Shown here piece after piece: positions 1 through 10,700 of a stretch of DNA of 64,000 bases. The position numbers and the translations under genes were made by a program. A model generated the notes under the pieces. That model searched no databases, was not told where the DNA came from, and saw nothing but the letters and a program-made list of their open reading frames with translations. Numbering within the stretch: position 1 is the stretch's first letter; the number at the start of each line of letters is the position of its first letter. The stretch lies in assembly GCA_023101725.1 (NCBI GenBank), contig JALJCO010007871.1, positions 434,001 to 498,000 on the forward strand, in the 5' to 3' direction. Origin of the DNA: Atherinomorus stipes (lineage: Eukaryota; Chordata; Actinopteri; Atheriniformes; Atherinidae).

Positions 1-109
1 TTGTTGTTTTTACCTTGGCTTCTTAAAAAAAATGCTGTTTGCTTTATTTTTCCCTCCTTTTCAAATGATACACCACTTCCTCCTACTTCTTCTTCTTGAT
101 GCTGTATGG

Positions 110-345
110 CGGTCGACAAACATCACTTCCATTAGGGGCGCGATGTCTATCCGCTAAATAGTCCAATAGTTCGTTTGCAAGTGAACCGAGACCCCCAGCT
201 TTCAGGCGGACAAGAGTCCGCTTCTTTGGTGCACACCAGAGGGCAGTTCAGACTCCACCAAATGAAACAGACTATCCGTGGAAGCAGACCACAGTCTGTT
301 TAAAGCGGACCAAACAGCCAGAGTGTGAACACAAGGTCTACTTGC
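110..345. repeat. Probable degenerate fish DNA-transposon fragment
   Basis: GC-richer patch with segments GCGGACAAGAGTCCGC and GCGGACCAAACAG, and TTTGGTGCACACCAGAG, in the style of repeated fish DNA elements. No termini or target duplication could be defined, so this is a weak call based on recalled repeat style. Confidence 0.3.
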
Positions 346-999
346 TGAATTTCTCAATGTCCATGGTCAAAATCCTCTGACTGGTGAATATTGGCCTGAT
401 GCCACTGGTTGCTTCGGTGTATACTGATGTAAATCAGTAACGAACACAGGGTTTTAGCTTGAAAACTGAAATTGTCGTTTTTTTATACCTTTCCTGTGTC
501 TGACTTGATATTGTTTTTTCTCTGTACCACTTTATAATTATGCTCCCACATAGTCTGTCTAGAGTGAAGGTAGGGGTGGGTTTGTGGGTCAATAAAACAG
601 TAGACTTTAAAGCAAAACTAAGCAACTTCTGCTGTCAAGCTCCCCCTGCTGGTCCTCTTTGGAAACTCACTGTCATAAATGTTGTACTTCACCAACCCCC
701 CCATCCCCCAGTACAAAGAGCTCTGACAATCGCAGCTTATACAACTGGAATTTCGAGGGATGCTTGAATTTAAAAAACACAAAAAAAATGTCTGGACAGG
801 TGAGTATTATTGTCTTCAACACTTGGCCTGGTGCCTACAACCTAATCAATATTGCGGTACATCACTCCCTCTTCGGTGATATTGCTTTATTATGCTAGTA
901 GTGTGTAAATTTGTGTACAGTCCGACACCGGCCAAAAGTTTTCACGAACCGGTGTGTCAAAAAATGCCCCCCCCCCCCCCCCCCCCCCTGCGTTTTTGG

Positions 1000-1545
1000 C
1001 ACAACACCGGCACCAGAGTAGATGGGAGTAAACAACCGAGCAGCTTTTTTTCTTTCTTTTTTTTTTAATTTGAGGGAGCTCCGATCTGCTCTGGGAATAA
1101 AACGGGAGCCATAGTTGGCTTTCTTCTTACTAACAAGGTAAATGTGATGAATGATGGAAATAAGGATGCATAACATTGCAATTCTATGTTTTTAGCATGT
1201 AAATGCAGCAATATGACAGCCATATGACTGTTCCCAGGGAAGAGATACACTCTAGCCTCTTGTTAAATTTAGTTGATGCAGCCATTTTATAAGGTAATCG
1301 TGGTCTCAGCCTGTGAATTTAGATATTTGATCTACAAGCCAGCTTTAGCCTGTTGTTACCACTAGCATACAGTTCGTCAGTTTACTCAACGATCAAACTG
1401 TAAATAACTTGCAGATTTATAACTTTATTACCTCAGTAGACATCATGTCTCTAACTTTGGCTCAGACTGAGTGTAATGTGGGTTAAATTAGAGACAACGC
1501 AGTCAAAGGAGCTCAAGCGTGTGCATGACATTAGCATCATTTGTA
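1000..1545 (+). repeat. Dispersed repeat, copy A (partner at 62614-63907)
   Basis: About 530 bp matches 63016-63842 in the same orientation, e.g. GATGGGAGTAAACAACC, AGGGAGCTCCGATC, CATAGTTGGCTTTCTTCT, GACAGCCATATGACTGTTC. The match covers all of copy B's right part except that this copy lacks the 299-bp insertion; its unoccupied TTAA lies at 1483-1486. A run of about 23 C precedes the match. No coding potential. Confidence 0.85.
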
Positions 1546-1629
1546 GTCACCTGTACTGTAAAGACATCTAAAACTGTAAACATTATAGGAAAAGTTCTCC
1601 ATTGTATCCAAGGGGCAAACTCTGCTGGA

Positions 1630-3118
1630 GAACACCGAAGCCCTTCAGTAGCCTTAAAAATTATAGTTTATTCTTCATCCACTAGGGGCTGGCTCAAAAA
1701 CAGAGCAAATCCCCATAGCTCCCATGTTAAAAAGGCCAACTTCACAGCAGAAATAACATGTTTACAGCCAGGTTCAAAAAATCATTTTAGGTTTAATAGG
1801 TCAAGTTTACCTTCATGTCAACTGTGAGAAGGATGATACTTCATCTTGAAATTACACATAATTAGGGGCATGTCCTTCTGGGCCCAGTTGTTCAAAACTG
1901 GGTTATTTTTTAACCAGCCGTTAAATACATTTAGCCGACCGTTAACTTTAACAGTCCGGTTATGTTGTTGTTCAAAACTCAGTTAATTTTAACCGTGTGT
2001 TATCTTAACGTTAAAGTTAACACACCTAAGGACCGCCGCTAAAGTCTTAACGGTGGGGTTATATCTCATTATGCCGTTTGTTGCTAACGCTGCGTTCATG
2101 ATGCCGGTTCAGAGAAGGAAGGACGGCGGTTATTGTGGCTTTGATTTTGACATCGGGGATTATTCTAACGAGGAGCTGCGCACCACTTCAGGAAAGAATG
2201 CATATATGTAATCCTTTGCGAGTCGATTTGGAGCGTGCAACGAACTGTAGACACGACGGACTCAATATTTAGAATGACATTTTCTTCATCAGCAGAGAAA
2301 TTTCTGCCTCTTTTTCCTTGAAGTGAAAGGGATCGTTTGCTTATCAATACTTTCTGTGTCCCGTGTGTTCTGTTACTGAGGGTTTGCTGTGCTGTGAGGC
2401 CGGATGAGCTGGGGGGGGGGGCGCAGGAGTGTGAAGAGAACGGGGAAGGATGGAGAGACTGGGGGATGAGGAAGAGTGTGTTGTGGCTAACAGCAGCTCT
2501 GTTCACGGTGGGAAAATAAAGTGAGAGTCGGCCCCCCGTGTCTTCCTCACAGCAATAAGGAGACACAGACGTACAACATTACTTTTTGCAATACCAGAAG
2601 TAAACAAAATGGGGAATTGTGGGATACATTGGTGCTAACCAGTGGTGCTAACCCTATGGTTAACTTTGACGGTGCTGTTAGCTGACGGCATGACTAACCA
2701 TGCTTTGAACAACGCATATTTAACAGTCGGTTAGCTAACGGCAGGTTAAGGATTTAACGGACCGTTAGGGGTTAACCAGTGGTTAGAATAACCGAGAATT
2801 GAACAACCGGGCCCAGATTGACAGGTAGCAGACTGGTACTATCCATGGTGGCTAATAGTTAGCTCCCTACTTCCTCCTAGGGAGGCCTCAGCCTGCAGAG
2901 TTGCGCAACGGAGATTTTTAGCCAGTTAACAGCAAGTGTGCCTTACCTTTAGACCGTATCTTTGTTTTTGTTCACTTCGGATTATCTCTGTTAGCATTTA
3001 GCTTGGATGTCAATCATTTGCCTCGAGGCTCAGAGCATCCCTATTTTTGCCTATTTTAGTATTTTTTGGGAGCGACGACAGATGTGACACGGTAAGATGG
3101 CAACGGTGGGAAGGTAAG
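1630..3118 (+). repeat. Dispersed repeat, interrupted copy (partner at 21870-22590, inverted)
   Basis: Segments 1630-1879 and 2815-3118 together match the reverse complement of 21870-22590: CATGTTTACAGCC, AATCATTTTAGGTTTAATA, TTGAAATTACACATAAT, then ATTGACAGG, GGTAAGATGGCAACGGTGGG. The break between them is filled by the 935-bp inverted-repeat element at 1880-2814. No protein of its own. Confidence 0.8.
1880..2814. mobile_element. Non-autonomous DNA transposon, GGGCCC termini and long inverted ends
   Basis: Ends are GGGCCCAGTTGTTCAAAA and the reverse complement GGGCCCGGTTGTTCAATT. Inverted similarity extends roughly 200 bp and is rich in GTTAA. Within each arm the GTTGTTCAA motif recurs (near 1888 and 1968 on the left; inverted near 2704 and 2799 on the right), giving subterminal repeats 80-95 bp apart. 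The intact relative of the host repeat at 22235-22265 shows the unoccupied sequence. No transposase reading frame is seen. Superfamily not resolved; the target duplication is at most 1-3 bp. Confidence 0.8.
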
Positions 3119-3119
3119 C

Positions 3120-4161
3120 AGTTCCTACGTTAGTAAATCACGAACAGATTTACTCGTAAAGGCCTACTCCACTAAAAACTTACTCCGGATTCAGGAACAC
3201 GTGAAATTGTGTTTGGGAAACTCAGATTTGATCGTTAACACATGTGTAGATCATGAATGCCGAACGATCATGAATTGACAGCACGCTCCCGGTAATCAGT
3301 TGTTTGCATAAATCTCCGAACATGAATCTGCAATGAGCTCCATAAAAGGAGGTGCAGATTGACACCTCCAGCTTACCTGTCAGTCACAGCACAAGCAGAG
3401 AGAAAGAGAGAGAGAAAGAAGAACTTCCCTGAAGCAGAGACAGAGATTATTTTGAGTGAAGTTGAGTTAAAAAACATTTTATTTTCATCAATTAGTAGTG
3501 GTGTGACAGGGACAGGCAAATCAAAAGCCTGGAAGGAATAACAGACGCAGTTAATGCGGTCTCTGCTGTTCCCATGCCCGGGGTAAAAAGAAACGTATTG
3601 GTGCACACAGAAAAAAGTTGTTAGACTGGCGCATAGCAGGAATTATTAGAGCGCTTTTTCAGGAATCATCCCTGACTAAATGTAGTAGCCTATATTGCTG
3701 ATCGTTTGTCATGTTTAGGATATGCCTCATCTAGGGCGCAATTTGTGGATTCAGAAAAATGACCACATCATCTCTTTCACACAGAAGCAATTGTTCCGTA
3801 TTTGCTTTCTTTTCCAGCTGTTCATACGAGGCAGAATCAAACCATCAAAGTCACGGCCACTTTGGCCTTAGACACAAAGGCACACAGCTTAAGAGAGGGG
3901 CAATTTCTGCCCTGTATTCTGGGGGTATTCGTTTTCGACTGAATCTGCCTGTGATAGAGCGCAATATGAATTGCATTATTTATATGTGTTCGTAAATTTA
4001 CACAAGCCCTACACACAGTCGAGAGCATGTGTAGAGTTTGTTAGTAGCTACGAACAGATCAGAGCAACTAAAATGTTGATGAATGTGAGATTCATGTAAA
4101 TTTACATCTACTAACAGTTTACGCACAAATTCACTCTGCTCACGTTTCATGAATGAGACCC
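3120..4161 (+). mobile_element. PIF/Harbinger-type transposon relic, copy A
   Basis: Matches 18708-21593 over its length. Right terminus GAATGAGACCC (inverted GGGTCTCATTC) pairs with the left terminus GGGTATCATTAATGAA of the other copy. It carries the start of the Myb/SANT-like accessory protein typical of PIF/Harbinger elements. The transposase region is missing, so this is a deletion derivative. The left end is lost. Confidence 0.65.
3413..3610 (+). pseudogene. Myb/SANT-like DNA-binding domain fragment of PIF/Harbinger element
   Basis: Reads RKKNFPEAETEIILSEVE, then ILFSSISSGVTG, KSKAWKE, and after a one-base frameshift near 3538 continues ITDAVNAVSAVP. This layout (FxxAExxxLxSEV ... KxxxWxxI.DAVNAV) is that of the Myb/SANT-like domain of Harbinger accessory proteins. 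Broken by frameshift and truncated; a parallel remnant lies near 19010-19205. Confidence 0.6.
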
Positions 4162-4169
4162 ATTATTTT

Positions 4170-7100
4170 TACAGTCTTTGGTTGCATCTCACACCATAAT
4201 GCTTTTGATGGCCATATGCATCATTTTCACTGCTGTTGGCTCATTCAACCATTTTGAGCACCTACAGTGTAAGTCCAGTGGTGGCTTATCTAAAAAATTT
4301 TTTAAAAAGAACTTTTTAAAAATCATTTCAGTCATATCTGATATTTTCAAACCTTCCTTATAAATGTTGCATTTCACCACAGAGCAAGAAAATGAGTTAA
4401 GTAATATGCATAGTAAGCAGAAGAGGTCAGATGGCCTTATTCTAAAAAATGATGCTGGCACTCTACCTCAGTGAAAAATTATACCAATCATAAAATAGAT
4501 GACTTGTTGGCTGACATAACACATTAGAACCATACTTCTAAAATGCCTATTATCAATCTGAAAAATTAAATGCATCATGCAGTAAAAAGAAGGACTAAGA
4601 TTAAACTGGAAAATAGTTTTTATTCTGAAAAGTGAAAAGCAGACAGAATAAATAAGTTATATTTCTCAGTCTCTTCAATCCTCATTTTGTATAACTGCCT
4701 TGCTGAAAGAAGGCATAAAAATATGTCATAATTTGATGCATTGATCATAAATATCAATGGTTATATGACTGTCATCCTCCCAGAAAAGGTATATCTGGAT
4801 AAAAATTGTAAACAGAAGGGAGATAAGCCAGGGAAAATAGTTTTTGTTTGAATTTAGTATCACTTTATACATTTTATTATGCAAGTTTGAGAATGTGCCA
4901 TGCATCAGAAAGAAAACTGGATGTTTATAATGTAGAGCTAAACTAAGAAAAAAAAAAGTGACAATTGGATTTTACATGAAGAGTACCCCCCCCCCCCCCT
5001 ACAAAAAAAGAAGGTAATTTTTATCATCACATACCTCAAAATGATACTGCGAAAATGAACCATTTAATATCTTGCCATCGGTTTTGTTTTACAGATAATA
5101 AATCTTCCACTTTCACATGTTAATGAATCATTTCTGGTGTCTCAGTGGTGAAGAAAAGAGCACAGAATCAAACAGCCACATGCTCGTATCTAGTCATCAA
5201 AAGGTTCACTAACAGTCGCTCTCAGCCTCTTATTTCCATCCATAATGTGCACAGGTGCAGCTTAATTCAATTGGAAGACGTTGTTGTGGCTGTACATAAA
5301 TCACATGTCTCCGTGTTACCAGTAAAGCTGTTGTCATGGAGACAGAAGGGCTTACATAAGCTCTAATGTATTTTTGTTCAAAACAACTGTATTGTCTTCT
5401 CTGTGCTCATTTCATTAGGATTTGTTTATACCCCACACATATAAGAGTAAATTGATTTCACTGCTTCTGTCTTATTCGGACAGACACAGTATAAAGCTCT
5501 GCACTGAAAATATTTTTTTGTTTCTGTTACTTTTTTTGGGTAGGTACTGTAGCAAGGTATGAATGCTCTGCTATCGGGCAACGACTTTTTATGCCATCTG
5601 CAAAAGTTGATAACAGGTTTTCTGCATTTCCTCTTACTATCACTTTCATCTGTATCACTGTCACTAGCAGAGCTGCAGCTTTGGTTTAATAACTCAGATG
5701 TCTGGTTTCTTTACAAAAAATAAATAAGTAATAAGAACTGTTTTTTAAAAAATGACATTGTTAGAAACCTTACCTTTCAGTCAAATATGCACCAGTGATG
5801 GAAAAAGCTTATGGAGCAAGGCAGGCTGTCATGTACATCACCTTTAACCTCCTGCCTGCCTTTACATCCAGCACCTACCAGCTTTCAGCAGAAGATTAAA
5901 CAGCTATTGACAGAGAAGTGACGTGATTGACAAGTGAAGGTTTCCGTCCTCGTCAGAAGGGCCTCTGTGTCTGTCTGGCCCATTCCTTCCCAGAACTCAC
6001 ATTTCACATTCCACTGTGACCTGAACTACTTCTGAATTTCTCCACTGTGAAAAACGAGTGATACTTCCAAAGCCCCTGCTTTTCGCATCGCATAGCAAAA
6101 ATGACTCCTGTACATTGAAACTTGGATTAATGTCTTAAATAAGCTATCATTTTAGTGTAAAGGTCTTACAGTGCTGTTTGTGTGCCTTGAACAGGCTTCT
6201 CTCACGGTGCCTATGTCCAGCGCTCATTGGTACAGCAACACCAGCCTGCAGCAGCCACTCATCTTAGATGAGGGAATTTTCAGCCTCAGTGAAACATGTG
6301 GGAGTATGAAGTTACTGTATATGTATATGTTTTGAGACTTCGTATTTAAACTGAGCGAAAAACTGTTAGACATGGTTATTAGCATAAACTACTTTAAGCA
6401 AAAGGTTTTGAATAACCTCTGTTTATGATTTTATCTGGAGAGCCCCTTCATTCAGAGGCACTGCACCCTTGCTTCATTGACTGGCAGTGCACTGAATTTC
6501 TTTAAATCAATGAAAGATAAATGGGGGATCAGAAGGCAGAAGTATGTATTGCTCCTGTCAAATGTTAATAAAATATATTGTAAGTTATATCTATATGGAC
6601 AGAAAATGAGTTAAAAGCATTTAGTGTAAAACTAGAAGGACTCGCCTCTGTCTTTCTCAGTCATGTGGACCCACCTGTCCAAAGTCAGAGCCTTGAAGAA
6701 AATTTGCTGCTGGTTGGGGAATTCATAGCTGAGTGATGAGTCAGAGGTTGTCATATAAAATGTAAGTGCTTTACTGTGAGTAATTTAATTACAGACTTTT
6801 ATGGCAGCATCAGCCAACACACAGAAAGACAGAGTGAAAGAGCTGTAATTGGCATTCTTTCATTCAAAGTAATATATGGAATACGTGGTATAATTACAAC
6901 AGTGGGTAATGGTCTGTGGACAACTGAAATGCTAACGTGCAGTGAAGGGTTTAATGCGTGTTCATCAGTGGGGAATTTGCACCTTACTGACTTGTGACTT
7001 CTCTTGGGTGGTATTTCATTTAGGCCCTGTCAGACATTAACATGTGGTTTTCATAACGTCCCAACTCATTGTGTCCGTCCAGCATATTGGGATGATTGAA

Positions 7101-7560
7101 AGCTCAGTCTTCTCAATAAATGAAACTTAGCAGAAATAGTTTATTATGAGTAACTTGTGTGGGCGATGTCTAAGCTCAACTCTACCATCATTAAAGAGCT
7201 CTCCAAGTCTGGAAACCCTCTTAAGCAGCCGTGGCATTTGAATAGAAATTGCTGTCTACTTTATAGCTTGTTAGCTGCTTTCAGTTCACCATCTGCTTGA
7301 CGGGAAAAATCTTTTGTGACAGGATTTCTTCAGCTGCATTGTGTTCTGTTAATCAGCAATGAGAATTTAATCCTTTCTATGGAAGAGGTAGAAATAATAT
7401 CATTAAATCAACATTTTTGTAGGTTTCTTTTTATGTTTTAAAAGGTAAGGGAATCTGAATCTAAGACTTTCACAAATAATACATCATGAAAAATAAACCA
7501 CTATTTTCTTAATATGCAATATTTTATAGCAGCATTATATTATGTCTGTCTTAGATTTAT
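4170..7560. other. Gene-free AT-rich intergenic sequence
   Basis: No exon-like conserved translation on either strand, no RNA gene recognised. Holds a C run (about 4986-4999) and scattered A/T tracts. Reading frames here are short and look random. Confidence 0.6.
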
Positions 7561-7569
7561 GCTTGAATA

Positions 7570-7572
<3 letters not shown>

Positions 7573-7604
<32 letters not shown>

Positions 7605-7718
7605 CTATAGATAGATAGATAGATAGATAGATTTATATGTATATATATATATATATATATAACTATAGATAGATAGATAGATAGATAGATTTATATGTAT
7701 ATATATATATATATATAT
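7573..7718. repeat. Compound (AT)n/(GATA)n minisatellite, 58-bp unit
   Basis: A block of (AT)n, then AACTATA(GATA)n, then TTTATATGT occurs twice at 58-bp spacing (AACTATAG at 7603 and 7661), flanked by further (AT)n. A whole compound microsatellite block has been duplicated in tandem. Confidence 0.9.
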
Positions 7719-7729
7719 GGGTTTAAATG

Positions 7730-10700
7730 GATCAGAGAGACGTTTTCCTTGTATCATGATTATAAGCTTATTATTTGGCCAGTGGAGAATCAAAACTTTG
7801 CAGCTCTTTATTGGTCTGTGATCCACCTACATATCCATGACAACAAAGTAACTCCTTTCTGGCAAACTGCACTTCACACACTATGTGTATTTGTGCTGAC
7901 ACAGAAAATTTTCTTTACTGAAAACCAAGCAGTTCCAGGATGGCATGGGAGTTGACACAATGCACGCTACATATTTACGGTACTCTGGGCCTTTCCGTTC
8001 GCATCATCCCTCCCATTTGTCTGCTTTTCAACTGAGCCAATAAGGTGAATTTGCTTCTCCACACAACCTCTATGTAATGTGTGGTGTGGCAGTACAAAGC
8101 AGCACGCTCTAGATACCTCCCCCCATAAAATCTTTTGCACCACTTTTATTTGTGTCATGTGACCTGGTTTGGATGAGCTCCAGAGCTGTGCTCCAAACAG
8201 ACAAGTATGTGTTTGCATTTTGCCTCAAATTTTAGTGGTGTAATGCAACCTGATGATGGCACTGACCAAACAGTGTAAACAATAGGTCCAGTCACATTTT
8301 CCATCATCTTGTTCATCATTACTGGAAATGAGATCCAGGTTGGGAAGAGTGTGCAGATTTGTGTCATGAGGGCAGAGAGAAAATGCGGAAGAAAGGCAAA
8401 GAGCAAGTGAGAGAGGAAAAACAACATTTCACAATCCTCAGATAAACTCAATGTGACAAGATGGTTACTTTCGCCCTGTGCTGTGACAGTTAATTCTGGA
8501 CTAGGAAAAATGTCAAAAATGTTTAGCTGCGCTTGAGCGGAGTTAATTATGGAGCCCAGGGCACTTTAAACTAGGACTGTTAATGGCCTTGACTTACAGA
8601 TAAAGCTCCATTTATGAAGATTGTTTCCCTTTTTTTGAAGCTGCAGATGTAATTTACTCAAAATCAAATATTTTGGCAGCAGCTGTTAAGGGTAAAATTC
8701 ATATCACAGCAGTTTAGTTTTGTTTCACCTGTCTTTAACCAAATTTATGTTTATCCAAGTTTTGTGGAAACATTCACTCACGGCATGCAATGTTCTTTGC
8801 AGAGTTTTGCTTATGGCTTTGACAGATGCATGAGAAACAAAACCACAGCTGTACAAAAATATCCTCAACACCCCTTTGACATTCATGCTCCAAACTGTCA
8901 CCACCTGACATTTAGACCCTCTGACCACCTATTAAACAGTTACTCTCTCTTTCTCTTTGTTTCTGCCTCTATCTTTCCTTCTCTTAGTCTCTTTCCTTCC
9001 TTTGAGGTCAGCGAACCACAGTGTCAGTGTTTTCAAGCCTCTCTTACATGTCTTTGTGGTTGCATCACTTCCTTCTTGCAGGTCCCTTCGGTGCTGCTGC
9101 ACTGACACGTGAAAGTCTATGAAACAGCAATCAAGACACCAGTAGCACAGAGGCTAGAGCCAAATAAACTCAGTCCCAGAGATCAGGACCCAGAGATGGC
9201 CCGCAAAATGAGCTGGGGGTTGAAAAAAGATCACCGTAGGGATATTCCACGGTCTGCTGCCAATTTCACTATCATAATCAACCTTAGCTTGTAGAGGAAA
9301 ATTATAGGCTCGCTATTTTTGCTGACACTTGTTCTGTGCATAGATTTTTTTTTTGCTCTCTCTCTTTCTCTCTCTCTCTCCCCTCTCTCTCTCTCTCTTT
9401 TTTGTGGTGCACATGGGCATGATAACCAAGATGATAGGAGATGTGCAGGGGCTAAACTGTAGATTGTGCAAAAAATTTAAAGTGCTGATGAGAGGACTAT
9501 ATTGTCTTGTTAAATTTTTTTTATTCAAAACTCTAAATTACTTTTTATGATTTGAGGTCTGATTAATTATTGATTAAAGAGGTTCAAATGAACTGTGCAA
9601 AAACCGTATCACTCTATAATGCAGTATTACAGGCTATGTTGACATATTGATCTATTCTGCCCCTTTAAACACTTACGACACAAACACAAAACAAATTCCA
9701 GTTTGTAATGTCATTGAATCTACTTTTCTTTTTTTTTCTTTTAACAGTTTTCTTTAGCTGTTACGACTCAAAAGCTATTCTTCCATAAAAAATAAACTCC
9801 TTCAACTGTTCTCCAAATAATTTTTCTCTTTAACAGAGAAGCCATAAACAAAAATAAAAGCTAGAACTTTTGCGATATACATGTTAAAGTTAATCATCAA
9901 TGCAAGTTATTTGTCACATGAAATATTGCTTTCATTCGCAACATGATGGTTGGTTTTCTTTGTATTACTACAAGCCTCACAGTCGAGTCAATTGAAAAAC
10001 ATCTCAAGGAATCACAAAAAAAAAAAAAAAAAAAAAAAAATCACACCTCCAAGGAGGCCATAATCTTTCCAGCTCGGGGCTACAGATATTAATCATTAGG
10101 GTGAATGCTTTTTTAAAAATGATATTTATATAAATATAATTCAATATGATTCTACATAAATTATAATTGTATTCAATATCACATATAAATATATATTTTA
10201 CAAATGTAAATACATTTATTCAATTTTGCCCTAAAACATAATGACCAAATTTTCTTAGATTCACTCCAATATGAATAAACATTTATGAATTTCCCCCATA
10301 AGTTATTTATTTATCATCTGTCTAATAATGCATTAAGTAGGCATAAAGAAGCACTAGAAAGAAAACTAGAAATGATCATGTTCATCAATGCACATCAAAC
10401 AGTTCATTCAGATTAACCACTATTTAGCCTATGTCAAGTGGCTCATGTGGTCAACTCAGTAAAAGATTACTAACTAGTAATTGCTTGGTGCCAGTAACAC
10501 TGCAATGACTTGGCAGAGTTCAGAAACAACTCAGTTAGCAGATTTAGAGATAGACAGGAAATAATACTGATGGTTTAGAACTATTTACACTCTGACTCAA
10601 CATCAGTTTGTTCTCAAGTAGCTTCTCATATATCAATGCTAACTATTTTCTAATATTTTGTTCTTTATAATTATAATTATCAATATTGTATTTAATCTTT

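Noticed and set aside
7573..7718. Regularly spaced repeats that might suggest a CRISPR array
   Set aside because: AT/GATA simple sequence in a vertebrate genome; only two composite units and no unique spacers.
8764..9105. 113-residue open frame on the + strand
   Set aside because: No conserved motif, no splice context, composition typical of random non-coding sequence.
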